Source: Nematostella vectensis (taxonomy: Eukaryota; Cnidaria; Anthozoa; Actiniaria; Edwardsiidae). From it: a stretch of DNA of 64,000 nucleotides. Positions within the stretch are counted from its first letter, which is position 1, and every line of letters begins with the position of its first letter. The stretch lies in the NCBI RefSeq assembly GCF_932526225.1, contig NC_064040.1, positions 6,979,181-7,043,180 on the forward strand, read 5' to 3'. Both the position numbers and the translations under genes were made by a program. Below, in pieces: positions 24,030-35,804 of the stretch. The notes beneath the pieces were generated by a model. The model worked only from the letters and a program-made list of their open reading frames with translations, was not told the origin of the DNA and did not search any database.

Positions 24030-26072
24030 GACAGCACGTGACGCGACAGCTAGACGGGGTGCAAGCCACGGTAAGTGGGGTATCATAGTGTCCAATCACG
24101 AAGGACGACAGCTAGACGGGGTGCAAGCCACGGTAAGGGGGGCATCATAGTGTCCAATCACGGGGGACGACAGCTAGACGGGGGCAAGCCACAGTAAGGG
24201 GAAGTATCATAGTGCCCAATCACGGGGGACGACAGCTAGACAGGGTGCAAGCCACGGTAAGGGGGGTATTATAGTGTCCAATCACGGGGGACGACAGCTA
24301 GACAGGGTGCAAGCCACGGTAAGGGGGGTATCATAGTGTCCAATAACGGGGGACGAAAGCTAGACGGGGTGCAAGCCACGTTAAGGGGAAGTATCATAGT
24401 GTCCAATCATGGGGGACGACAGCTAGACAGGGTGCAAGCCACGATAAGGGGGGTATTATAGTGTCCAATCACGGGGGACGACAGCTAGACAGGGTGCAAG
24501 CCACTGTAAGGGGGGTATCATAGTGTCCAATCACGGGGGACGACAGCTAGACGTGGTGCAAGCCACGGTAAGGGGGTATCATATTGTCCAATCACGGGGG
24601 ACGACAGCTAGACGGGGGCAACCCACGGTAAGGGGGGTATCATAGTGTCCAATCACGGGGGACGACAGCTAGGCGGGGGGCAAGCCACGGTAAGGGGGGT
24701 ATTATAGTGTTTAATCACGGGGGGCGACAGCTAGACGGGGGCAAGTCACGGTAAGGGGGGTATCATAGTGTCCAATCACGGGGGACGACAGCTAGACGGG
24801 GTGCAAGCCACGGTAAGGGGGGTATCATAGTGTCCAATCACGGGGGGCGACAGCTAGACGGGAAGCAAGCCACGGTAAGGGGGGGCATCATAGTGTCCAA
24901 TCACGGGGGACGACAGCTAGACGGGGGCAAGCCATAGTAAGGGGGCATCATAGTGTCCAATCACGGGGGACGACAGCTAGACGGGGTGCAAGCCACGGTA
25001 AGGGGAAGTATCATAGTGCCCAATCACGGGGGACGACAGCTAGACAGGGTGCAAGCCACGGTAAGGGGGGTATTATAGTGTCCAATCACGGGGGACGACA
25101 GCTAGACAGGGTGCAAGCCACTGTAAGGGGGGTATCATAGTGTCCAATCACGGGGGACGACAGCTAGACGTGGTGCAAGCCACGGTAAGGGGGTATCATA
25201 TTGTCCAATCACGGGGGACGACAGCTAGACGGGGGCAACCCACGGTAAGGGGGGTATCATAGTGTCCAATCACGGGGGACGACAGCTAGACGGGGTGCAA
25301 GCCACGGTAAGGGGAAGTATCATAGTGTCCAATCGCGGGGGACGACAGCTAGACTGGGTGCAAGCCACGGTAAGGGTAAGTATCATAGTGTCCAATCGCA
25401 GGGGACGACAGCTAGACAGGGTGCAAGCCACGGTAAGGGGGGTATTATAGTGTCCAATCACGGGGGACGACAGCTAGACGGGGTGCAAGCCACGGTAAGG
25501 GGGGTATCATAGTGTCAAATCACGGAGGACGACAGCTAGACAGGGTGCAAGCCACGGTAAGAGGGGCATCATTGTGTCCAATCACGGGGGGCGACAGCTA
25601 GACGGGGTGCAAGCCACGGTAAGTGATGGGGGGTATCATAGTGTCCAATCACGGGGGGCGACAGCTAGATGGGTGCAAGCCACGGTAAGGGGGGGTATGT
25701 TAGTGTCCAATCACGGGGGGCGACGGCTAGACAGGGGGCAAGCCACGGTAAGGGGAGTATCATAGTGTCAAATCACGGGGGACGACAGCTAGACGTGGTG
25801 CAAGCCACGGTAAGGGGGGTATCATAGTGTCAAATATCGGGGGACGACAGCTAGACAGGGTGCAAGCCACGGTAAGGGGGGCATCATTGTGTCCAATCAC
25901 GGGGGGCGACAGCTAGACGGGGTGCAAGTCACGGTAAGGGGGGGTTTCATAGTGTCCAATCACGGGGGGCGACAGCTAGACGGGTGCAAGCCACGGTAAG
26001 GATGGTATCATAGTGTCCAATCACGGGGGGCGACAGCTAGACGGGGTCAAGCCACGGTAAAGGGGGTATCGT
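24030..26072 (+). repeat. Minisatellite of 33 copies of the HAO active-site exon end plus splice donor
   Basis: The ~60-63-bp unit reads ATCATAGTGTCCAATCACGG, then GGACGACAGCTAGACGGGGT, then GCAAGCCACGGTAAGGGG. In one frame this spells IIVSNHGGRQLDGVQAT followed by a consensus 5' splice site (ACG/gtaagg). I counted 33 copies. Most keep the HGGRQLD codons, the donor GTAAG and a possible acceptor CATAG. A set of diagnostic variants (CCACTGTAAG, AGACGTGG, CATATTGTCC, CAACCCACGG) occurs in the same order at ~24500-24620 and again at ~25117-25235. The 615-bp spacing shows a ten-unit higher-order duplication. Confidence 0.95.
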
Positions 26073-29000
26073 AGCGGAGCCAGCGCGGAGCCCCTTAGGT
26101 ATAGAGAAATTGTACTTAACTATGCGACTCAGTTTTTTTGGTCATCGCGCGGGTACCCTGTGGTGTCGCCCGTCTACCCGCCTGCCCGTGGAGCCAGCAC
26201 AATTTGCGATAACTTCGTAAAACGTCACCTCAGTGAAATCATTATACAAGAATATATTTTAGCACTATCCGAGAATTCTTCATACTTAATAAAACCTCGA
26301 AAGGTACAGCAAAACTTATTATAATTTAGTTTTTAGTGTTTTTGTATTTACACTCACGGGAACCCTGCGTCTAATTTTTCCCGCGTTTTTGTTCTTCTAA
26401 CTCGCGGCCGACACCGGGAGTATTGTTGATAAAGTTTTTGCATCATTTTCGTTGTGGCTAAAACCAAGAAAGAAAATCGACACATCTTAACACTTATAAT
26501 ATAAATACGTTAAAACGATGGACGGAAGAACAAACGATGTGTTTGGAAAAAGAAGGTAAGACTTCAATTTAAAAACTTCGACGGAGCTATGAAAAACTCG
26601 TGTTGACATATTTCTAGCACTCAATAAGATTAATAGTTGAAGCCATGTGAGAGCCTTTCCTAACTAGTAATTTAGCTAGTTTGTTCATCCATTATCCCAT
26701 AAAAAGGATAGGAAGATCATGTGGTAATTGTGCGATTGATTGTCAGTAAACAAACGTCGCATTCTTTCTAAGAAGTGAACTATAATACTCAAGCTTTACA
26801 AGGAATAACTTTTTCCCTGTAAGCTTAAATAAAGAACGATTTCTCATCTGGAAATTCCACATCATATTTAAGTTCTGTCAGCTCTTTTGTGAAAAAAATC
26901 GAGCGAGGACCGGTTTTAGTTATTTTGTGAGTTCGAAGAACGTTTGAAATTTAAAATGAATTTTGGTTTAATTCTAGAAAAAAAAGGTTCATAAGGAGTT
27001 ACAAGTTTTTAAAAGATCTGCTTTACCTACACATTTCCCTTTATGTATATGATTCTTTTTCTACAGCTTTTCCTATAAAAAAAGGCCATTCAACCTCTGG
27101 CTCATCAACCCCTAAAAACAGACTTCATAATTAAATTACTAATTTTCTATTCTTAACCCATTGACTCCTGGCTATTTTTGAGCTGAATTTACAAAAAACA
27201 GACTGAAAACAGATACCTCCCCCCCCTATTCTGAGTTTTATACAGCCCGTCAAAGTCAAACACAGCTGCACCTAGTCAGCGGTATCCAAGCTTTCCGACA
27301 GTGCTTTGCGATCCCCACTTTTAATCCCTCGTCGTTGTGCTGAAGCCAGCACAAGTTGATGGTTGCTTGTATTTTTCATCAAAAATACAGCTATGAGCAT
27401 ATTAGGAGAGTGTCTCAGGACATGAAGTCTTTTGGGGCATAATTGAGTGCTTTGCTTATGGATATTTGCAAGCAAAGGATTCATGATGATTTTTTCTTGT
27501 TTGGCTTTGCCTGGATGAGAAAATAATTTTCTAATGAATCACCACAGCTCTCCTAAATGCTGTCTTTTCTGAAACCAAATTGATTCCAAAATTGTTTACA
27601 CTGCTATTCTGGGTCTGTATGACCTGGAATTGATTTGTTTGGCTTGGGGGTGAAAAGACTTATACAAAAACCATCTGACTTTGGGGAGAGGAGTGTTGAC
27701 TGGCCCTCCCCTCATGAATTTTTCCCTGGATCTCCCAGAATGCTTTTCTATCTGTAAAGGCATCTTCGTGGTTTTACAAGCCTTCAAGGAGTGGACATTG
27801 TGTTTTGAGGCCATGGAAATGAACCTGGAGGATCAGAATAAAGGTATCTATTTGTGTCTTGAGCTGTGTTTGCTGATCTCTCTCCCTTGTGTTGTATTTT
27901 GAGCGTTTTATTGAGAGGGGTGATTCTGCATTTCTTTCCTTTTTCGATTTGAAATTTGTCAAAGAACCTGTGCTATTATTTGGCTTAAGAGTAGTTGCCA
28001 ACACCTTGGTTGGATGCATATCTTTAAGACCATTTATCCCTTAGACTGATGCCTGAGTATCTTCATCTTGTTGTGTTTAGTTTGCATTTATGAATTTTTT
28101 GGGTTGTGGGTACTTCCCAAAGCCGGTACAGGCTGGTTGAGGGGTCAATGTGTTAATGTTACTTGGAATTATTTCTAGATATAAATGGGTTTTCTAATAA
28201 AAAAAATTCTTAGTTTCAATTTGCACTAATTAACTCCACGGGGGTTTGTGAGAAATCTACTTTTGAAATAGCTATTATTCGAATCTGAGATAATATTTGC
28301 AAAAATCAACAGCACTGTACTCTCATTATTAGTCAACATAATAAATGGGTGTATAGAATGTACCATTTGACCTTTCATAAAATTATTTTACAGATAATTT
28401 AGCACTATACATGGAATTTATGTGAAATGAAAATATAGCATTCCATCCCATAGCTTGATTTGGGGAACAAGTGACATCACAGCATTTGATCGTTCGATTC
28501 CAACTGAATAATGGCGACCAAAAATTGCTGTATTTCAGGTTTAAACAAAACATACTTCAACTTGATATTTTACTTGGAGCGTTTGGAACCTGATAGTTGA
28601 ACGCTTGATCTTTACATTTCCGCGCTAGAGGACGTATTTTAAAAACCTCGTCATACTGCCCCTTTAAAACAAACAGCATCTTTTTGTAATGCCACACCAG
28701 GCACTATTTTATGTTTTAGCACAAAAATAACAGATGTACATACCCTTGACACCCTGAGGCTTCAATATGGGTTCATGGACCACCTCCAGGAGGGTCAGTG
28801 TTTTTTTACAAACCATACTTAAGACATAGTGTCAATTCAAATAGAGTAGTAGCCACAAAAACACAGTAAAGTAGGTTTATAAAACTGTTTAGCCAATATT
28901 TATTTACCAAATAACTTTTATTATACCTTTTTCTGAAAGAAAATTATAAAAATTAAGAAAATCTAGTAGTGCAATGTGAAAGGAAGAAAGGGAATTTGAA

Positions 29001-29440
29001 CAGTGTAGGCAAAAATGGAGCACATTCACTGGCAAAAGCAACATGCTTATGTATAGAAATGTGTTGTGTGCTGATATGGTTTTAAATGTTGAAGAGAATA
29101 AAAAAAAACACCCATTTTGCTGTAAAAAAAACTATAATTCATTTTAAATTCTTCAATATTCTTTAATCGATGATACCATCAAATACACCCAAACAATTTT
29201 TTCCGGGTTAAACAACAAGAAATATACCTATACATATCCCACTCTACACCTGTGCATCACAAACTCTTCTATGAACGGCTTCACTCACACATTACATATA
29301 TACATACATGTATGTATTAAGGCTAATAAGCCTCTGGCTTCGGATCTTCCCTTTCAATAAAAGATTGATTGATTGATTATTATAATATGGCTTAAATAGA
29401 TTGTACGCTGGCTCCGCTTTTAGGCAGTGCCTAAATCTAT
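26073..29440. mobile_element. ~3.35-kb insertion splitting the HAO minisatellite
   Basis: The array stops inside a unit at ~26070 and resumes inside a unit at ~29443. The inserted segment begins AGCGGAGCCAGCG (26071) and near its right end has the inverse CGCTGGCTCCGCT (29407-29419), a 13-bp inverted match. Internally it has ATGGACGGAAGAACAAACGA at 26518 before a GTAAG, and near the right end AATAAAAG followed by (GATT)n at ~29357-29378. No transposase or other long frame is recognisable, so it looks non-autonomous or decayed. The left end also contains a second, direct copy of the GGAGCC motif. Target duplication is unclear because the flanks are themselves repeats. Confidence 0.55.
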
Positions 29441-29925
29441 ATATTAGTGTCTAATCACGGGGGGCGACAGCTAGATGGGGTCAAGCCACGGTAAGGGGGG
29501 ATATTATAGTGTCCAATCACGGGGGACGACAGCTAGACGGGGGGCAAGCCACGATAAGGGGGGTATCATAGTGTCCAATGACGGTGGACGACAGCTAGAC
29601 GGGGTGCAAGCCACGGTAAGGGGGGTATTATAGTATCCAATCACGGGGGGCGACAGCTAGACGGGGTGCAAGCCACGGTAAGGGGGAGTATCATAGTGGC
29701 CAATCACGGGGGACGACAGCTAGACAGGGTGCAAGCCACGGTAAGTGGGTATCATAGTGTTCAATCACGGAGGACGACAGCTAGATGGGGGCAAGCCACG
29801 GTAAGGGGGGTATCATAGTGTCCAATCACGGGTGGGCGACAGCTAGACGGGATGCAAGCCACGGTAAGTGAACATCATAGTATCCAATCACGCGGAGCGA
29901 TAGATAGACCGGGTGCAAGAGACCC
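29441..29925 (+). repeat. Second block of the HAO exon-donor minisatellite, 8 copies
   Basis: Same unit and orientation as the block at 24030-26072. The last copy is degenerate (GATAGATAGACCGGGTGCAA) and loses the donor. It is followed at once by TCAACGTTCCAG and the next HAO exon at 29950. This block therefore marks the original downstream edge of the array, before the insertion. Confidence 0.93.
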
Positions 29926-30541
29926 TCAACGTTTATCTCAACGTTCCAGATAGGCGCTCTCCCAGACATTGTGAAATCTGTTCAAGGAAATATTGAGGTT
30001 TATATGGATGGAGGAGTAAGACTAGGCACTGATGCCCGCTCCGTGTTTCTTGGCCGAACGGTGATCTGGGAACTAGCGTACAAGGTTTGTGCAGGGAAAC
30101 TTTTTTTATGTTTTAGTTTCCTTCTACCGACAAAAATGCAGTAAAAGGTGTTTGAAAAAAGGCATCAATTTAAAGATACTGGAAAAAAAACAATGGCCCT
30201 TAATATTGTTGCTGCGTACCGAATGAACAAAAAGTGTTTTTTTTATATAAAGCATATGATTCAGTTGACCAGTGTTGTCTAAAGATCATTTGATACTTCC
30301 CTCCCATACATAAAAATACACTGTAACACTGTAACGACAAGCCATTTTTGGTGTGTGTGTGAAGGGGGGGAGGGGGTGGGGGAGCACCCGCAAAGAGGCA
30401 AATGTGCACGTCCTATCCATTAAGCAGGCCTTTCAAACGATAAACCTTTTTCCCTCACAGGGCTAGGAAGGTGTGCGTCGCGCTCCTGAACTTCTCCGTG
30501 AAGATAGTCGCGCCATGCGTCAAATAATATGCCGAGCCTGA

Positions 30542-31449
30542 TGCGCGTCCATACGCTGCGGTTTTGTTTTTTTCGGCTTCGGATTTACCGCCAGTGCAAG
30601 GAGGTTACGACGATCATGTATACCGAGTAATTTTTTTTTGTAGTTCGCGAATCGTGTGACTTTAGGTGAAAGGTGTGTAAAGTATTACTAGGTATTGGCG
30701 ATTTAATATCAGCGCAACAACTGGTGTGAATGTGATATGTTATTGCCAAATTCGTTGTGGCGCGACCTCACAGAATCCAAATTTCGGGTCTTTGTTTGGG
30801 AATAGCGCGTAGGCAATCAACACAAACAATCAAAACCAGACAACCCCCCCCCCCCCCCCAAAGCTTGTGTCTGAATACGCGCTATTCCCAAACGAGACAA
30901 AGACTTTGGATTCGCCGAGGTCGCGCAACAACGAATTTGGCTGTAAAGAATGCCAATCACGCCGCCATTTTATGCTCCCGCTCAATCAATTTCCATTGGC
31001 TAATTCAAGCGAGAAACTGAGAAAATCTCAATCAAACATCATCAATAAAGTACGAGACTTCAATCGTGGACGGTTATTTCGTTTCGTTTCCTTGCAAAAA
31101 ACCATTGTTTTTTTTCAATTATCATAATAACAAAGGAGAAGTTGATTGACATCTTTAATACAAAAAGTTGAGATATCCAACAGCGTTGTCATATGCTGCT
31201 ACTAGCCCCATCTTGCTATGATGGCGGAACTGACATTCTAAATCTTTAATCTCATATAAGATTACTGATAGTTTTCTAAGGATTGATACAAAGACATCCT
31301 AACAGATGTGGAATATAATTTAATTATAGTATGCATGCGGCGGACAGAAGCATTGAAGAATACTGCAAGCTAAGAGGATATACTGCAAAACAGCCTGGTC
31401 AGATTTGTACGAATAGCACGCAAATAGGATGCATAACCTGTCAGCCTCC
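30542..31449. other. Spacer between HAO pseudogene and LGR gene
   Basis: Tail-to-tail intergenic region. A sequence around 30752-30800 (TTCGTTGTGGCGCGACCTC through TTTGGGAATAGCGCGTA) is inverted at 30874-30945 (TACGCGCTATTCCCAAACGA onward), around a poly-C run at 30844-30859. This makes a ~190-bp imperfect palindrome. No gene is supported. Confidence 0.6.
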
Positions 31450-34400
31450 TCAGTGTGTATGATTCATTCCAACTCTATTTCTACGTGCCCAGAGTCGAAC
31501 AAATTCTCTTTGGAACATTTTGTGGCGAAACGACACCAGCAACGGATTCAAAATTGTATTGAGTCCAAAGGATATATAAGTCAAAGTTTCCCACAATATT
31601 GTCTTTACCTTGTGCATGCTTTCTCCAAGTGTTGTGTGGGTAATGATGAACGAAACACAGCCTGGGATTACAAGTACTAGAAGGTTCGTCAAGGTGACAA
31701 GAGCAATTCGCCGAGCAAGATTCCCCTCTCTCTTCACCCCAGCTGTCTGCGCGGACTTTCTCACCGTCCGGTAAATCTTAAAATACAAGAACCCGCAAAT
31801 TGCGTAAATAACGAATCCAATACCACCGTAGACATTGCGTACATCAAACCCACTTATTCCTTTCACGGGTGTGCACATTGAATCAGTATGTCCCGATATT
31901 TGTACGTCAAAGTACGTCAATGAAGTTATTGTTGAGCTGAGAGCTAGACACAGCAAAAGGAGGAAGCCTGCGCGGCGTACGGTCAGGCGCACATTTGGTT
32001 TCATGCTGTAAACTACCGTCAAAAAGCGCTCAATATTTACAAGGAAAGACACGAGAAAGCTATACGCCAAACTAAACATGTAACAAAATCCGAGCACTTT
32101 ACAGAAGTAAGAGTGAGACTCCCGCATGTGTTCGTAATCATTTTCTGTCATGGCTCGCCGCGTCGATGTGATCAACAGCAAGTAGACGTCAATTTGGAGA
32201 TCGCCGATGGCAATGTTGCACATTAAGAAAATGGCGGCGTTTTGACGCAAGCGAAAGCTTCGTAAAGTCGTTGCAATAACAGTGACGTTTAGACAGAACC
32301 CAATGATTGCAATGAAGAAGTTTACGGTAGAAATTTGGTTAATCTCTTCCCAGCAGAGATTAATCTTTTCGAATGTGTAGTATGATGATGCATCTACACG
32401 GCCAAACTTAATGTTACACATCAAAGAAAATCCATAGTGTGCGAACAGCGTCACTTTCTTGTTGAAGATGGTGACTCTAATGTAATGGCAGCCCTCCGGA
32501 TCCTTCGGTTTCAGGTTTTTATCCAATGCGAACATTCTCCGTTTGTATTTCCCGTCCCAGTTTAAACCAATCTTAATCATGTAAGATCGCATGAATTTCT
32601 CCATGTCAAAGTTCCTCCACACATGACACTCCCACTGGTCAATTCGGTGGGTTTTGGACGAGAGAAGGCCTTGTATAAGCTGTAAGCTCGACAGGTTAAA
32701 GATCTCGTCTGTCGGGAGGAAGTCGGTGTTGTTATGCAGGTATAAAACGGCAAGACGGGGCAGCTGGGACCAAAGGCCTGTGGTACTCCATGTCCGTAGA
32801 GGATTGTCTTTGAGGTCCCTGGAAATATTACCGTTAAAAATGCAATGCACTGTGAGCAGAAAGTGGTGACAGTTAACGACTATAATCAGAAACTTCTTGA
32901 CCAGTTAATAGCGCTTATTTTGATAATGGTTAAGAGCATGGTGGCAAAGAAAATGATGACGATGACAAAAATCTGTGAATTTTGTTTTCATAGGCGTATG
33001 AAAAACCTACGAATTAAAGTATCTTAATAGACCTATGAAAAACCTATGAATCTTTTCCGTTGGCCTATGAAAACCCTGTGAATTTTTAAAGTCATATGAA
33101 AACCCTATGAATTATTTCATAGGCTTATACAAAAATTCAAACAGCTTTTCATAGGCCTTTGAAAAAAACTCACATTGTTTTAATAGGCCTATGAAGAAAC
33201 TGAAAAAATGAAAAAAATCACAGGGTTATCTTGGCCTATGAAAAAAGTTAATAGGAATTTTATATGCCTATAAGAACCCTGTGAATATTATTCCATTTTA
33301 CTGTTTGTTCATAGGACTATGAAGTTCCTGTTAATGGTTTCATAGGCTTATGAAAACCCTTTGGATTATTTTAATAGGCCTATGCTTCACTTCAGCTTCA
33401 ATTGTTAAAGCACGTTACTTACAGCTCTTTCACATGTTACAGCATGTGTAACTTACAGCTCTATCACATGTTACAGCGTGTGTAACTTACAGCTCTATCA
33501 CATGTTACAGCATGTGTAACTTACAGCTCTATCACATGTTACAGCATGTGTAACTTACAGCTCTTTCACATGTTACAGCATGTGTAACTTACAGCGTTAT
33601 CACATGTTACCACATGTGTTACTTACAGCTCTATTACATGTTACAGCATGTGTAACTTACAGCTCTATCACATGTTACAGCATGTGTAACTTACAGCGTT
33701 ATCACATGTTACAGCATGTGTAACTTACAGCTCTTTCACATGTTACAGCATGTGTAACTTACAGCGTTATCACATGTTACCACATGTGTTACTTACAGCT
33801 CTATTACATGTTACAGCATGTGTAACTTACAGCTCTATCACATGTTACAGCATGTGTACCTTACAGCTCTATCACATGTTACAGCATGTGTAACTTACAG
33901 CTCTTTCACATGTTACAGCATGTGTAACTTACAGCGTTATCACATGTTACCACATGTGTTACTTACAGCTCTATTACATGTTACAGCATGTGTAACTTAC
34001 AGCTCTATCACATGTTACAGCATGTGTAACTTACAGCGTTATCACATGTTACAGCATGTGTAACTTACAGCGTTATCACATGTTACAACATGTGTAACTT
34101 ATAGCTCTATTACATGTTACAGCATGTGTAACTTACAGCTCTATCACATGTTACAGCATGTGTAACTTACAGATCTATCACATGTTACAGCATGTGTAAC
34201 TTACAGCTCTATCACATGTTACAGCATGTGTTACTCACAGCTCTATCACATGTTACAGCATGTGTAACTTACAGCTCTATCACATGTTACAGCATGTGTT
34301 ACTCACAGCTCTATCACATGTTACAGCATGTGTAACTTACAGCTCTATCACATGTTACAGCATGTGTAACTTACAGCTCTATCACATGTTACAGCATGTG

Positions 34401-35583
34401 TAACTTACAGCTCTATCACATGTTACAGCGTGTGTAACTTACAGCTCTATCACATGTTACAGCATGTGTTACTCACAGCTCTATCTTATGTTACAGCATG
34501 TGTTACTTACAGCTCTATCACATGTTACAGCATGTGTAACTTACAGCTCTATCACATGTTACAGCATGTGTAACTTACAGCTCTTTCACATGTTACAGCG
34601 TGTGTTACTTACAGCTCTATCACATGTTACAGCGTGTGTTACTTACAGCTCTATCACATGTTGCAGGATATGTTATTTACAGCTCTATTTCACATGTTAC
34701 AGCATGTATAACTTACAGCTCTATCACATGTTACAGCATGTGTTACTTACAGCTCTATCACATGTTACAGCATGTGTTACTTACAGCTCTATCGCATGTT
34801 GCAGGATATGTTATTTACAGCTCTATTTCACATGTTACAGCATGGATTACTTACAACTGTATAAGCTTCCCAAGTCCTGCGAAGGCGTCCCTTTCAATAG
34901 TGTGTATATCATTCTCCGACAACAATCTGCAGGAGATTAACTTTTGAGATGCATCACCAAAAGTGCTTTCCATTTCCACAGTATTTGGATAACAATTTAA
35001 ATGTTTCAAAGTTTCTAATAAAGTCTTCTACTATCAAAAAGAGTAATGTTAATATGATCCAAACACTGCAATACTAAGACCTTTATATAAATACTTACAA
35101 TTTCCTAAGCTCCGAAAATGCTAAGAATGCATTCCTGTGTACTCTCATTATGCCATTTCTGGATAGGTCTCTGCGAATATAGTAGTTCCTATAATAAGCT
35201 ATGTCCTTGGAAATAGTAGTTATAAAATGAATAGTAAAAGTTGTGACGTCACAGGAATGAGCTCACCCCAGCCCCCAGGCTACCTCGCGGTTCATCTCCG
35301 AGCACAGGAAACCCGGTATAGACGTCAACAGCTTGAGACATTTTATCATAACTTTCTAGCATAAGGCTGAACATTTAGAGTGACCTGTAATTAAAGATCT
35401 TGAATCTGGAATTGAAAACTGTATCAAATAGCCTCCCTCCCTCCTTTTTTTCCTTCTTCCTTCCTTCCTTCCTTCCTTCCTTCCTTCCTTCCTCCCTTCC
35501 TTCCTTCCTCCCTTCCTTCCTTCCTTCCTTCCTTCCTTCCTTCCTTCCTTCCTTCCTTCCTTCCTTCCTTCCTTCCTTCCTTC

Positions 35584-35641
<58 letters not shown>

Positions 35642-35702
35642 CTCTTTCTTTCTTTCTTACTTACTTTCTTTCTTTTTTTCTTTCTCTCCCTCTCTCTCTC
35701 TT

Positions 35703-35767
<65 letters not shown>

Positions 35768-35768
35768 C

Positions 35769-35804
<36 letters not shown>

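Larger units (their letters stand above)
23809..30541 (+). pseudogene. Alpha-hydroxyacid oxidase (HAO/glycolate oxidase family) pseudogene with amplified active-site exon
   Basis: FMN-dependent enzymes of this family oxidise glycolate, lactate and longer 2-hydroxyacids in peroxisomes. First exon 23809-23925 encodes a typical N-terminus (VCLDDYEALARKNL, then SGSEES). The exons for the central barrel (roughly 200 residues) are absent: the next family sequence is the active-site segment IIVSNHGGRQLDGVQAT, present in tandem copies from 24030. Exon 29950-30084 gives LPDIVKSVQ and [11 protein letters not shown], then VFLGR, with about eight residues usually found between GTDV and VF missing. The last exon, 30461-30541, reads EGVRRAPELLRED and MRQI but starts G-stop-E and ends in an early TGA. 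Missing exons, an internal deletion and a stop codon make it a pseudogene, probably a rearranged duplicate of a functional paralogue. Confidence 0.82.

Noticed and set aside
24030-29925. CRISPR-like array (regular ~60-bp repeats)
   Set aside because: There are no distinct spacers; the whole unit is repeated and encodes a host enzyme motif in an intron-rich animal gene.
33818-34947. Long repetitive plus-strand open frames (unit MLQHVYLTALSHVTA-like)
   Set aside because: They arise from the 34-bp minisatellite and lie antisense within an LGR intron.
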